In this document: piece after piece, positions 25,479 to 34,359 of the stretch
How positions within the stretch are numbered: position 1 is the stretch's first letter
Layout of the letters: each line of letters opens with the position of its first letter
DNA from: Thiohalophilus sp.
GTDB taxonomy: Bacteria; Pseudomonadota; Gammaproteobacteria; UBA6429; Thiohalophilaceae
NCBI RefSeq assembly: GCF_034522235.1
Contig: NZ_JAXHLN010000003.1
Coordinates: 682,001-746,000, forward strand
Direction: 5' to 3'
Length of the DNA stretch: 64,000 nt
Notes under the pieces: generated by a model
Told to the model about the DNA's origin: nothing
Seen by the model: the letters and a program-made list of their open reading frames with translations, nothing else
Database searches by the model: none
Translations under genes and position numbers: made by a program

Positions 25479-26927
25479 ATGTTGATTTTTGAACAATCGA
25501 GAAGTGGCCGGACCAATCCGCCGCAGGCCCCGTTGCAGGATGTTGCGATCGATGACATTCCGGATCAGTTTCGACGCCAGTCGAAGCCGAGCCTGCCGGA
25601 GGTGTCCGAGATGCAGGCGGTGCGCCATTATACCCGGCTGTCGCAGAAGAACTTCTCCATCGATACCCATTTCTATCCGCTGGGTTCCTGCACCATGAAA
25701 TACAACCCGCGGGGTTGTAATACCCTGGCCATGTTGCCCGGCTTTTTGCGCCGCCATCCCATGAGTCCGGACAGCATGAGTCAGGGGTTCATGGCCTGTA
25801 TGTATGAATTGCAGGAGATGCTCAAGGACGTCACCGGGATGAAAGCCGTCTCGCTGGCGCCGATGGCCGGCGCCCAGGGTGAGTTCACCGGGGTGGCGAT
25901 GATTCGCAAGTATCACGAGTCCCGCAACGACGATGCCCGGACCGAAATCCTGGTGCCCGACGCGGCGCACGGCACCAACCCGGCGACCGCGGTGATGTGC
26001 AATTACACGGTGCGCGAGATTCCGACCAATGAAGAAGGCGACGTGGATCTGGAAGCCCTGAAAGCCGCGGTCGGTCCGCAGACCGCCGGGATCATGCTGA
26101 CCAATCCATCGACCCTGGGCGTGTTCGAGCGCAAGATCAAGGAGATCGCCGACATCGTGCATCAGGCCGGTGGGCTGTTGTATTACGACGGGGCCAACCT
26201 CAATGCGATTCTGGGCAAGGTCAAACCGGGCGACATGGGCTTTGACGTGATTCACATGAATCTGCACAAGACCTTCTCCACTCCACATGGCGGCGGCGGT
26301 CCCGGTGCCGGACCGGTGGGCGTTAGCCAGCGGCTGGAGCCCTATCTGCCGGTGCCGCTGCTGAGCAAGGAAGGCGATCAGTATCGCTGGCTGACGGATA
26401 ACGAACGCCCCGAGTCGATCGGCAAGCTGTCCACCTTCATGGGTAATGCCGGGGTTTTGTTGCGGGCCTATATCTATGCCCGACTGCTGGGCAAGGAAGG
26501 CATGCACCGGGTCAGCGAGTTTGCCACATTGAATGCCAACTATATGCAGGCCCGCCTGCGCGAGGCCGGTTTCGAACTGGCCTATCCGCAACGCCGTGCC
26601 ACGCATGAATTCATCGTGACCCTGCGCAAACAGGCCAAAGAGCTGGGTGTGAACGCGATGGATTTTGCCAAACGGCTGCTCGATTACGGATTCCATGCAC
26701 CAACCACCTATTTTCCGTTGCTGGTGCCCGAGTGTCTGTTAATCGAGCCGACGGAAACGGAATCAAAGGAAGATATCGACGCCTTTATCGAGGCGATGAT
26801 CGCCATTCAGGGCGAGGCAGAAAATTCGCCGGAGACGGTGAAACAGGCGCCGCATACCATGCCGGTGCGACGTCTGGATGATGTCAAGGCGGCCAAGGAG
26901 CTGGATCTCGCCTGGAAACCAGAATGA
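25479..26927 (+). CDS. gcvPB: Glycine dehydrogenase (decarboxylating) subunit 2
   Basis: This is the PLP-binding half of the split P protein. The 482 residues contain the PLP lysine in [20 protein letters not shown] near residue 262, also [13 protein letters not shown] and [10 protein letters not shown]. Complete function needs subunit 1 (gcvPA) upstream. The heptad hairpin at 25342 and the tpx gene separate it from the rest, so its expression may partly depend on a promoter of its own. dgkA starts 19 bp after its stop. Confidence 0.96.
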   Translation: MLIFEQSRSGRTNPPQAPLQDVAIDDIPDQFRRQSKPSLPEVSEMQAVRHYTRLSQKNFSIDTHFYPLGSCTMKYNPRGCNTLAMLPGFLRRHPMSPDSMSQGFMACMYELQEMLKDVTGMKAVSLAPMAGAQGEFTGVAMIRKYHESRNDDARTEILVPDAAHGTNPATAVMCNYTVREIPTNEEGDVDLEALKAAVGPQTAGIMLTNPSTLGVFERKIKEIADIVHQAGGLLYYDGANLNAILGKVKPGDMGFDVIHMNLHKTFSTPHGGGGPGAGPVGVSQRLEPYLPVPLLSKEGDQYRWLTDNERPESIGKLSTFMGNAGVLLRAYIYARLLGKEGMHRVSEFATLNANYMQARLREAGFELAYPQRRATHEFIVTLRKQAKELGVNAMDFAKRLLDYGFHAPTTYFPLLVPECLLIEPTETESKEDIDAFIEAMIAIQGEAENSPETVKQAPHTMPVRRLDDVKAAKELDLAWKPE

Positions 26928-26946
26928 ATTCGGGTAAACTGGCCGA

Positions 26947-27309
26947 ATGATAAACGAAATCAGGCGCATCTGGCGGGCCGGCGGATATAGCTGGAAAGGG
27001 CTGCAGGCCGCCGCGGCCAACGAGCCGGCAGTGCGTACCGAGCTGATTCTGTTTGTCATTCTGACGCCCGGCGTATTCTGGCTGGGGCGTAATGCCGTCG
27101 AATATGCGTTATTGTTCGGCACCCTGTTTCTGGTGTTGCTGGCCGAACTGTTCAATTCCGCGATTGAAGCTGTCGTGGATCGTATCAGCAGTGAATGGCA
27201 TGAACTTTCCGGTCGGGCCAAGGATATTGGATCGGCGGCGGTATTTATCGCGCTGATCAATTTTCTGGTTATCTGGGGCCTGCTGCTCTTTGACCGGATC
27301 ACTAATTAA
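26947..27309 (+). CDS. dgkA: Diacylglycerol kinase
   Basis: DgkA is a small trimeric inner-membrane enzyme that phosphorylates diacylglycerol for phospholipid recycling. The 120 residues have three membrane helices and the family motif ELFNSAIEAVVDRI with conserved NEPAVRTEL before it. It follows gcvPB closely and precedes the PfkB kinase by 21 bp. Confidence 0.94.
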   Translation: MINEIRRIWRAGGYSWKGLQAAAANEPAVRTELILFVILTPGVFWLGRNAVEYALLFGTLFLVLLAELFNSAIEAVVDRISSEWHELSGRAKDIGSAAVFIALINFLVIWGLLLFDRITN

Positions 27310-27330
27310 ACGAAAAATCAGGAGTAATCT

Positions 27331-28260
27331 ATGTCTGCATTAATCTGTGGCTCATTTGCCTACGATACCATCATGGTCTTCCCCGACCAGTTCAAGAATC
27401 ATATCCTTCCCGACAAGGTTCATATTCTGAACGTTTCCTTCCTCGTGCCCGAGATGCGCCGCGAGTTCGGTGGTTGCGCCGGGAACATCGCCTACAATCT
27501 GAAACTGCTGGGAGGCGATCCCTTGCCGATGGGCACTGTTGGAACCGATTTTGGTCCCTATGCCGAATGGATGGACAAAAACGGCATCAGCCGCAAGCAC
27601 ATCAAGGAAGTCAACAGCTATACCGGTCAGGCCTTTATTACCACCGACAAGGACGATAACCAGATTACCGCTTTTCATCCCGGTGCCATGGGCTTCTCCC
27701 ATGAAAACCGGGTCCAGGATGCCGATGGCGTCAAGGTGGGACTGGTTGCTCCGGACGGCCGTGACGGCATGATTCAGCATGCCGAACAGTTTGCCGAGCA
27801 GGGTATCCCGTTTATTTTCGACCCGGGCCAGGGGCTGCCCATGTTTGGCGGCGATGAACTGATGGATTTCGCCGAAAAAGCCAGCTATATCGCGCTGAAT
27901 GACTACGAGGCGCAGCTGTTTGAAGAACGCACCGGCAAGTCCCCACACGAACTGGCGGAAATGGTCGATGCGCTGATTATTACCCGCGGTGGTGAAGGCT
28001 CGCAAATCTATACTAAAAAGCATCGCCATGAAATCCCGACCGCCCGGGTTAAGGGCATTAACGATCCGACCGGTTGCGGCGACGCCTATCGTGCGGGAAT
28101 CCTGTACGGCCTGCTGAATGACCTGGACTGGGAGACCACCGGCCGTATCGCTTCGCTGATGGGGGCGATCAAGGTCGAGTCAACCGGCCCGCAAAATCAC
28201 AGCTTTACCATGGACGAGTTCAAGCAACGTTACAAAGACAGCTTCGGCGTGAGCCTGTAA
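27331..28260 (+). CDS. PfkB-family kinase, probably adenosine kinase-like
   Basis: The 309-residue protein has both PfkB signatures: GGCAGNIAYNLKLLGG near the N-terminus and the catalytic NDPTGCGDAYRAGILYG (anion hole and Asp base) near residue 247. It resembles the bacterial carbohydrate/adenosine kinase group with an ICGSFAYDTIM start. The substrate cannot be fixed from sequence. A clear terminator follows, ending the gcv-dgkA-kinase unit. Confidence 0.85.
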   Translation: MSALICGSFAYDTIMVFPDQFKNHILPDKVHILNVSFLVPEMRREFGGCAGNIAYNLKLLGGDPLPMGTVGTDFGPYAEWMDKNGISRKHIKEVNSYTGQAFITTDKDDNQITAFHPGAMGFSHENRVQDADGVKVGLVAPDGRDGMIQHAEQFAEQGIPFIFDPGQGLPMFGGDELMDFAEKASYIALNDYEAQLFEERTGKSPHELAEMVDALIITRGGEGSQIYTKKHRHEIPTARVKGINDPTGCGDAYRAGILYGLLNDLDWETTGRIASLMGAIKVESTGPQNHSFTMDEFKQRYKDSFGVSL

Positions 28261-28263
28261 CAG

Positions 28264-28292
28264 AAAAAGCCCGCTTATGCGGGCTTTTTTAT
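28264..28292. terminator. Terminator after the PfkB kinase
   Basis: The palindrome AAAAAGCCCGC/GCGGGCTTTTT with a TTAT loop, starting 4 bp after the stop, has the T-run for the + strand and a matching A-run that makes it usable from the other side. Confidence 0.93.
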
Positions 28293-28345
28293 TTTGGCGG
28301 GAACGGCTACCATGGATAAACACCTCCTTCTCAGTCCGACCGACC

Positions 28346-29440
28346 ATGAAAACCTTTATTTGTGAGTGTGGGAATACGCTGCATTTCGAGAATAGCCGCT
28401 GCATGGCCTGCGGTCGTCAACTCGGCTTTATCCACGAGGATCTGCAACTCAGTGCCCTGGAGCCTGCGGACAACGGACAGTGGCGGTCGCTCGCCAATGG
28501 TCGGTATTACCGACAATGTGCCAATTACCGACAATACAATATTTGTAACTGGCTGGTTCCCGCCGAAGATAGTCAGACCTATTGTCATTCCTGTCGACTC
28601 AACCGGATTATTCCCAATCTCTCTGAATCACAGAATATCAAACTCTGGTATCGTATTGAGATCGCCAAACGGCGCCTGCTATATACTCTGTACAAACTGA
28701 AATTACCGGTGGTCGACCGCAAACAGGATGCACAGCAAGGCCTGGCATTCAAGTTTATGCAGGATCAGACCCGCTATGATGAGTTCAGCAATACTGTGAC
28801 GGAAGTGAATCAGGTGATGACCGGCCATCATAATGGTGTGATTACCATTAATATTCTTGAAGCCGAGGACAGTGCCCGGGAGCAGATGCGGGAGCAGATG
28901 AACGAGGGCTATCGTACCCTGCTGGGCCATTTTCGTCATGAGATTGGGCATTATTACTGGATGCGACTGATCAGATCAGGCGGCAAGCTTGAAAGTTTTC
29001 GGGAGCTGTTTGGTGATGAGCGCCAGGATTACAAGCAGGCAATAAAAAACTATTACCGGCAGAAAAATCTATCCACCTGGCAGGATGGATTTATCAGTGC
29101 CTATGCCAGCGCGCATCCCTGGGAAGACTGGGCGGAAACATGGGCGCACTACTTGCACATGGTGGATACCCTGGAAACCGCCAATGATATCGGCTTTCGT
29201 ATCCAGAATGACCCGCACGCGCTTAACGACGAAAGGGAAGAGAGTGATCTCTCTTCGGTAAAAGGAATGAATTTCGACGCTCTGATGGACGACTGGGCCA
29301 GCCTGACCATCGGACTCAACGCCCTCAATCGCAGCATGGGCCTGCCGGACGCCTACCCCTTCGTACTGTCAGCCCCGGTACTGGAAAAACTCCGCTTCGT
29401 CCATCATCTCATCACCGGAAGAAATAATTTTGAATGTTGA
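28346..29440 (+). CDS. Putative zinc-binding metallopeptidase (Peptidase_Mx/DUF2248 type)
   Basis: The 364-residue protein begins with two zinc-ribbon-like cysteine groups (CECGN, CMACGR, then CANY, CNW and CHSC) and has the metallopeptidase motif FRHEIGHYYW (HExxH) near residue 210, with WEDWAETWAHYLHM downstream as a likely third-ligand region. This matches the bacterial putative zinc metallopeptidase family. The ATG at 28346 is chosen as the first one before the first cysteine cluster. The last codons (NNFEC) come from a heptad repeat that overlaps the gene end. It lies tail to tail with the Anbu peptidase gene, suggesting a link to that module. Confidence 0.85.
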   Translation: MKTFICECGNTLHFENSRCMACGRQLGFIHEDLQLSALEPADNGQWRSLANGRYYRQCANYRQYNICNWLVPAEDSQTYCHSCRLNRIIPNLSESQNIKLWYRIEIAKRRLLYTLYKLKLPVVDRKQDAQQGLAFKFMQDQTRYDEFSNTVTEVNQVMTGHHNGVITINILEAEDSAREQMREQMNEGYRTLLGHFRHEIGHYYWMRLIRSGGKLESFRELFGDERQDYKQAIKNYYRQKNLSTWQDGFISAYASAHPWEDWAETWAHYLHMVDTLETANDIGFRIQNDPHALNDEREESDLSSVKGMNFDALMDDWASLTIGLNALNRSMGLPDAYPFVLSAPVLEKLRFVHHLITGRNNFEC

Positions 29441-29553
29441 ATGTTGAATTTTAAATTTTGAATTTTTGTATTCTAAAGCGTGGGTTTTCTGCAGCTTCTC
29501 CTTGATTACTTCGGCCCAGCCAATTCAACATTCAACATTAAAAATTCAAAATT
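29425..29553. repeat. TTGAATG-type heptad inverted repeat, copy 4
   Basis: ATTTTGA ATGTTGA ATGTTGA ATTTTAA ATTTTGA starts inside the last codons of the metallopeptidase gene and supplies its stop. The inverted arm (ATTCAAC ATTCAAC ATTAAAA ATTCAAA ATT) is at about 29522-29553, just beyond the Anbu gene end. It lies between convergent genes, where it could act as a two-way terminator. Confidence 0.85.
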
Positions 29554-29557
29554 GCTT

Positions 29558-30298
29558 TCACGACTCGTCTTCCCAGTCGAAACGGGGCAGGCGGTTGAAG
29601 GAGCGTTTGAGGCCTTCGTTCCAGCGTTTTTGCAGGGATTTGTAGATCGGGGAGTTGAGAGTGAGGGTCAGGTGTTTGGGCTCTTCCAGGCTGTTGGCCT
29701 GATAGATCGACAGCTCCAGCGGCGGACCGACGGAGATGTTGCTACGCATAGTGGAGTCGAGCGAGACCAGTGCGCAGCGAGCAGCATCTTCCAGGCTGGT
29801 AGTCGGACTTATGATGCGATCGAGTATCGGCTTACCATACTTGTTCTCGCCGATTTGTAAAAACGGGGTTTCCGGCGAGGCGCTGATGTAATTGCCTTGC
29901 GGATAGATCAGGTAAATCTCCGGATCTTTTCCGGCAATCTGGCCACCGAGGATAAAACTGGCTTCGGCACGACTTTTCGAGCTCTCCATGGCGGAGGCAT
30001 GCTGTTGCTGTTCGTCCTGGCTCAGTCTACCGATGTAGTGTGCCACTTCGTACAGATGCTCTGCCTTGCGCAGGTTAATTTCCGCATCCGGATTTTCCAG
30101 GTCCTTGTTGATGTGATTGATCACCGCCTGGGAGGTGGCGAGATTCCCGGCGGTCAGGATCACGCAGATACGTTCGCCGGGCCAGGCGAAGCGGTGCATC
30201 TTGCTATAAGTAGTGACATAGTCTACCCCGGCGTGGGTACGTGAGTCGGAGGCAAATACCAGCCCTTTGTTGACCCGAATAGCAAGACAATATGTCAT
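29558..30298 (-). CDS. Anbu, proteasome-like peptidase
   Basis: Anbu is a bacterial ancestor-like relative of the proteasome beta subunit and HslV. The 246 residues start MTYCLAIRVNKGLVFASDSRTHAG, giving Thr at position 2 as the N-terminal nucleophile after Met removal, with the Asp of SDSRT and the Lys of YSKMHRF as expected catalytic partners. No ATPase ring gene is nearby. It is divergent from the circularly permuted ATP-grasp and alpha-E genes, the partner set usually found with Anbu. Confidence 0.92.
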   Translation of the reverse strand: MTYCLAIRVNKGLVFASDSRTHAGVDYVTTYSKMHRFAWPGERICVILTAGNLATSQAVINHINKDLENPDAEINLRKAEHLYEVAHYIGRLSQDEQQQHASAMESSKSRAEASFILGGQIAGKDPEIYLIYPQGNYISASPETPFLQIGENKYGKPILDRIISPTTSLEDAARCALVSLDSTMRSNISVGPPLELSIYQANSLEEPKHLTLTLNSPIYKSLQKRWNEGLKRSFNRLPRFDWEDES

Positions 30299-30430
30299 GT
30301 TATTATCCGAACATTCATGATGATTGGCAGCTGAGTGGCGTTATTGTTATAAGTTTATGATCCTCTATTTGCCTGACATTGTCCATCACGTTATGCTGTA
30401 AGCGACTGAATTAGCAGGATAGACAACATA

Positions 30431-31888
30431 ATGGCAATACGCTGGGGCAGTTACAAGGTCAAGGGAGTCTACGACGAACTGATTCGGGTCAGCGGACGGC
30501 CACGTCCGGCGGCACAGGTACTGTGTGACTATCTGCGCGCCCTCAAGGACAGGGATATTGAGGAGTACAAGGCGGCTGCCGAGACCGCCATCCATGTCAT
30601 GGGTATTACCTTTACGGTCTACTCGGAGGAGGAGGGCTCCATCGACCGTGCCTGGCCGTTTGATATTATTCCGCGCATTATTGATCGCAGTGAGTGGCAG
30701 CAGGTGGAGGCCGGACTCAAGCAGCGGGTGCAGGCGCTGAACCTGTTTATTAACGATCTTTATCACAAGCAGCAAATCGTCAAGGATGGGGTTTTTCCCG
30801 AAGAGCTTCTCAAGGATTCGAAAAACTTCCGCCCCCAGTGTGTGGGGGTCGATCCCCCGCATGGTATCTGGGCGCATATCTGCGGCTCGGATCTGGTGCG
30901 CGACAGCGATGGCACGATCTATGTTCTGGAAGATAACCTGCGTGTGCCTTCCGGGGTTTCCTATATGCTGGAAAATCGCCAGATTATGAAACGGGTCTTT
31001 CCCGAGCTGTTCGAGAATTACAATATCCTGCCGGTGGATGACTACCCCTCCCAGCTGTATGACATGCTGGCTTCACTGGCGCCGCGTGGCGTTGAGCAGC
31101 CGGAAATTGTGGTACTCACCCCCGGCATCTATAACTCGGCCTATTTCGAGCATGCCTACCTGGCCCAGCAGATGGGGGCGGAGCTGGTCGAAGGCTCGGA
31201 CCTGGTTGTGGGCAAGGATAATATGGTTTACATGCGCACCATCGAGGGTTTGTCTCAGGTGGATGTCATCTACCGGCGCATCGATGACATGTTCCTGGAC
31301 CCGGAAGCGTTCGATCATGAATCGATGCTGGGCGTCCCGGGATTGATGCGGGCCTGGAAAGCGGGCAACGTGGCACTGGCGAACGCGCCGGGTGCCGGGG
31401 TGGCCGATGACAAGGTGGTCTATTCCTATGTGCCCGAGATGATCCGCTATTATCTGGATGAAGAGCCGTTGATCGGCAACGTCCCCACCTACCGTTGTTT
31501 TAACAAGAGTGAGCGGGACTACGTCATCGATAATCTTGCCAAACTGGTGGTCAAGCCGGCGAATGAGTCGGGGGGCTACGGGATGCTGATTGGACCCCAG
31601 GCCAGTCAGGAAGAACGTGACAAATTCGTCAATCTGATTCGGCGGGATCCGCGTAACTATATCGCCCAGCCCATGTTGACGCTGTCTACCGCGCCAACCC
31701 TGTTCGGCACCCGGGTCGAGCCGCGACACCTGGATTTGCGCCCGTTTATTCTCAGTGGACAGAAAGTCGATGTCACTACCGGTGGCCTGACCCGGGTGGC
31801 GCTGCGCAAGGGCTCCACCGTGGTGAATTCCTCGCAGGGTGGCGGCAGCAAGGATACCTGGATTGTCGACATGGAGTCGGGAAGATGA
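30431..31888 (+). CDS. Circularly permuted ATP-grasp protein (COG2308)
   Basis: The 485-residue protein matches the CP_ATPgrasp family: PRPAAQVLCDYLRAL near the N-terminus, DPPHGIWAHICGSDLVRD, VLEDNLRVPSGVSYMLENR (a metal/ATP region), VDVIYRRIDDMFLDPEAF, and KLVVKPANESGGYGMLIGP with the ATP-binding glycine loop. Such proteins are predicted to form peptide or amide bonds on an unknown substrate. Its stop overlaps the alpha-E start by 4 bp, and the Anbu gene lies divergently 132 bp upstream. Confidence 0.93.
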   Translation: MAIRWGSYKVKGVYDELIRVSGRPRPAAQVLCDYLRALKDRDIEEYKAAAETAIHVMGITFTVYSEEEGSIDRAWPFDIIPRIIDRSEWQQVEAGLKQRVQALNLFINDLYHKQQIVKDGVFPEELLKDSKNFRPQCVGVDPPHGIWAHICGSDLVRDSDGTIYVLEDNLRVPSGVSYMLENRQIMKRVFPELFENYNILPVDDYPSQLYDMLASLAPRGVEQPEIVVLTPGIYNSAYFEHAYLAQQMGAELVEGSDLVVGKDNMVYMRTIEGLSQVDVIYRRIDDMFLDPEAFDHESMLGVPGLMRAWKAGNVALANAPGAGVADDKVVYSYVPEMIRYYLDEEPLIGNVPTYRCFNKSERDYVIDNLAKLVVKPANESGGYGMLIGPQASQEERDKFVNLIRRDPRNYIAQPMLTLSTAPTLFGTRVEPRHLDLRPFILSGQKVDVTTGGLTRVALRKGSTVVNSSQGGGSKDTWIVDMESGR

Positions 31889-32808
31889 TGCTTTCGCGCG
31901 TTGCCAACAACATTTACTGGGCTGCCCGTTATATTGAGCGGGCGGAAAATACCGCGCGGCTGATCAATGTCAACAGTCATCTGTTGCTGGATATGCCCAG
32001 GCGGGTGCGCCTCGGCTGGGAGCCGATTATCGATATCCTGGGTAACCATGAGTTGTTCTATCAGCGTCATGATGCGGCGGATGAGCGTCAGGTGGTGCGA
32101 TTTATGGTCAGCGAGCAGGCCAACCCCGGTTCGATCATCAGCTCGCTGCACCAGGCGCGGGAAAATGCCCGGACCATTCGCGATATCATCCCTCGCGAAG
32201 CGTGGGAGCAAATCAATCACAACTATCTGCAGGCCCGCGAATTAGCCGGCAGCAGTCTGGGGCGGCGCAAACGCGATGACTTTCTGCGCCAGATTATACT
32301 GGGCGCCCAGACCATGACCGGCATGCTGGCCGGGACCATGACCCATGATGAAGGCTATGATTTTCTGCGCATGGGCCGCAACCTGGAACGGGCCGATATG
32401 ACCACGCGCATCGTCGATGTGCGCTCCGCCTCTCTGTTGCCGGAAATGAGCGAGGACCTCAGTCCGTTTGAGAATATTCAGTGGGTGAGCGTGCTCAAGT
32501 CCCTGACTGCCTATCAGATGTACCGGCGTGAAATGCGCATCCGGGTGCGTCGTCCGGACGTGTTGCGCTTTTTGCTACAGGAACGTCGTTTCCCGCGGGC
32601 GTTTTACCATACGATTTGCGAGGTGGAAAATTGCCTGCAGCATCTGCCGCACAACGACAAGCCACTCAAGACCCTGACCGGCCTGCAGAAAAAAGTCCTG
32701 TCCGCCAAGCCCGAAAAACTGCACCAGGAAGAGCTGCATGGTTTTGTCGATACGCTCCAGCTGGGGCTGGCCAAACTGCATCAGGAAATCAGCGCCAGTT
32801 ATTTCTGA
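31885..32808 (+). CDS. Alpha-E domain protein (COG2307)
   Basis: The 307-residue helical protein starts MLSRVANNIYWAARYIERAENTARL, the family's diagnostic N-terminus, followed by MGRNLERADMTTRIVDVR near residue 165. It is nearly always encoded next to the circularly permuted ATP-grasp gene and is thought to act with it; its chemistry is not known. The overlap ATGA couples the two. The transglutaminase-like gene that often completes this set is missing here. Confidence 0.92.
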   Translation: MMLSRVANNIYWAARYIERAENTARLINVNSHLLLDMPRRVRLGWEPIIDILGNHELFYQRHDAADERQVVRFMVSEQANPGSIISSLHQARENARTIRDIIPREAWEQINHNYLQARELAGSSLGRRKRDDFLRQIILGAQTMTGMLAGTMTHDEGYDFLRMGRNLERADMTTRIVDVRSASLLPEMSEDLSPFENIQWVSVLKSLTAYQMYRREMRIRVRRPDVLRFLLQERRFPRAFYHTICEVENCLQHLPHNDKPLKTLTGLQKKVLSAKPEKLHQEELHGFVDTLQLGLAKLHQEISASYF

Positions 32809-32956
32809 GTTATCTGATCCGGCTCAATGTCAGACAGAGTTTACTCTGTTAATATAATGTTCCGGATTGACTTATTATCCTGTCGGTCATCGCGGGTGTG
32901 TACGACAACCTGAACCGGATCGACACATTCATCGCCAATTTAAAAAGGAGAGCCCC

Positions 32957-33193
32957 ATGCTGGGTGAAAAACATGATTTGATTCACGAGTTTCCCGAACA
33001 CAAGGAGCGTATACACGAACTCAAGCTCAATGACCCACATTTTTCCAAACTGTTTGATGAGTATCATGAACTCGAACACGAGGTACGTCGGATTGAAGAG
33101 GGTAATGAAACGCCGTCCGATGAATATACCGAAGAGTTGAAGATGCGTCGCCTCCAGCTCAAAGACGAGCTTTTCAACCTGATCAAGGGCTGA
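32957..33193 (+). CDS. YdcH-like small protein (DUF465)
   Basis: The 78-residue, highly charged helical protein matches DUF465: HDLIHEFPEHKERIHELK near the start and the typical ending LQLKDELFNLI. AAAAGGAGAG lies 7 bp before the ATG. Function is unknown. It lies between alpha-E and a decayed DUF429 gene. Confidence 0.88.
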   Translation: MLGEKHDLIHEFPEHKERIHELKLNDPHFSKLFDEYHELEHEVRRIEEGNETPSDEYTEELKMRRLQLKDELFNLIKG

Positions 33194-33242
33194 GCAACCC
33201 CGTACCTGCACGTGTGGCTGGAGGCCTGGTTACCCGGGGGAT

Positions 33243-33553
33243 TTACCTGGCGTAGACAATCCGCATCGCAATGCCGTAGCGATCGACCGGCGGCGGCTGT
33301 GGCAGGCTACAGTAGTCGGTTTCCCGGCAACCGGCTATCACTGCCAGCACCATCGCATCGAGAATATCGTCCGTCTGTAACTGCGCTCGCGGATACTGGT
33401 CAAGCGCCTGATTAAACAGCTGACGTGCGTTGCGCAGGGATGGCGCCAGCAATGTCAGGCGTTGTTCCCGTCCCTCGGGCGACTTCTTGCGTCCTGCTTG
33501 ATTATCACGAACCAGCCGGCACGGCAGCCATCTATCCCCAGTACCTGCGTCAC
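33243..33553 (-). pseudogene. Decayed DUF429 gene
   Basis: On the minus strand, one frame from GTG 33553 reads VTQVLGIDGCRAGWFVIIKQ, the DUF429 N-terminus. Another frame downstream reads TDDILDAMVLAVIAG and PPPVDRYGIAMRIVYA, the DUF429 C-terminus. The middle, about 100-150 residues in intact members, is missing and the frame changes between the two parts. So the gene has suffered an internal deletion with frameshift. Confidence 0.75.
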
Positions 33554-33612
33554 GATCCGGTTTCTTCATGGGTCACAAAGCGCCGGGTCTGACAGGCCGG
33601 CTGCAAAGCCGG

Positions 33613-34233
33613 TTACGCGACCTGTGGCTGGTGAGCTTCACCATTGACTTTCTTCTGCCACTGGTAAATCCGCGTCGGCGGAATATTGAAAAATTCCATT
33701 TGCGCCTGTTCCGAGCCCATAATCGGTCGGCACAATGTCGCCACCCTGTCGCGGGTCTGGTAAGCCACGAAGCGACCCTGAGGGGCCAGAGCGGACGAGA
33801 CCGACTCGATAATCCGGGTGCCCATATCGCGGCTCATGGTCGAAAAGGGGATGCCGGAGATGACTGCATCGGGGGCACCAAGATCGTACTCTGCCAGGAT
33901 CGCCTGGATATCGCAGGCGCTGCCCAGGTGGGGGATGAGTCGCTCGTCGTTAATCTGGCTGATTACCTTGTAAAAGAAGTCATTGAGTTCGATGCTGAGC
34001 AGTCGGGCATCCCGGGGCATGGCATCCAGTAATGCGCGCGTCGTACCGCCGGTGCCGGGCCCCAGTTCAACAATGACCCTGGCGGAATCGGCACCGGAGG
34101 TTTCGATAATGCGTCGCTCCAGAAAGCGGGAGCTGGGTATGATAGAACCAACCTGAAGAGGATGTTTGAGGAACTGCTGCAAGAAAATCTGTCGGCCATT
34201 TGCCCGCACAGGGTTCTTTGTATTGTTAGCCAT
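33613..34233 (-). CDS. Phospholipid N-methyltransferase-like SAM methyltransferase
   Basis: The 206-residue protein resembles COG3963 phospholipid N-methyltransferases (PmtA type). Visible are QFLKHPLQVGSIIPSSRFL, the SAM motif VIVELGPGTGGTTRALLD, SIELNDFFYKVI and DAVISGIPFSTM. The predicted role is methylation of phosphatidylethanolamine, but related rRNA and small-molecule enzymes share these motifs. It is monocistronic in the space before the YyaL-like gene. Confidence 0.78.
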   Translation of the reverse strand: MANNTKNPVRANGRQIFLQQFLKHPLQVGSIIPSSRFLERRIIETSGADSARVIVELGPGTGGTTRALLDAMPRDARLLSIELNDFFYKVISQINDERLIPHLGSACDIQAILAEYDLGAPDAVISGIPFSTMSRDMGTRIIESVSSALAPQGRFVAYQTRDRVATLCRPIMGSEQAQMEFFNIPPTRIYQWQKKVNGEAHQPQVA

Positions 34234-34359
34234 ATCGCTCCTTCCCGTCGATATTATGTCGTAAGCGTGATGTTTGACTTTATCATTCCGGAAAAATGGA
34301 GGGAATCCATTTACCGGAATTTATACACAACCGGGGAAGGTATTTACTGTTTTAGTGGG

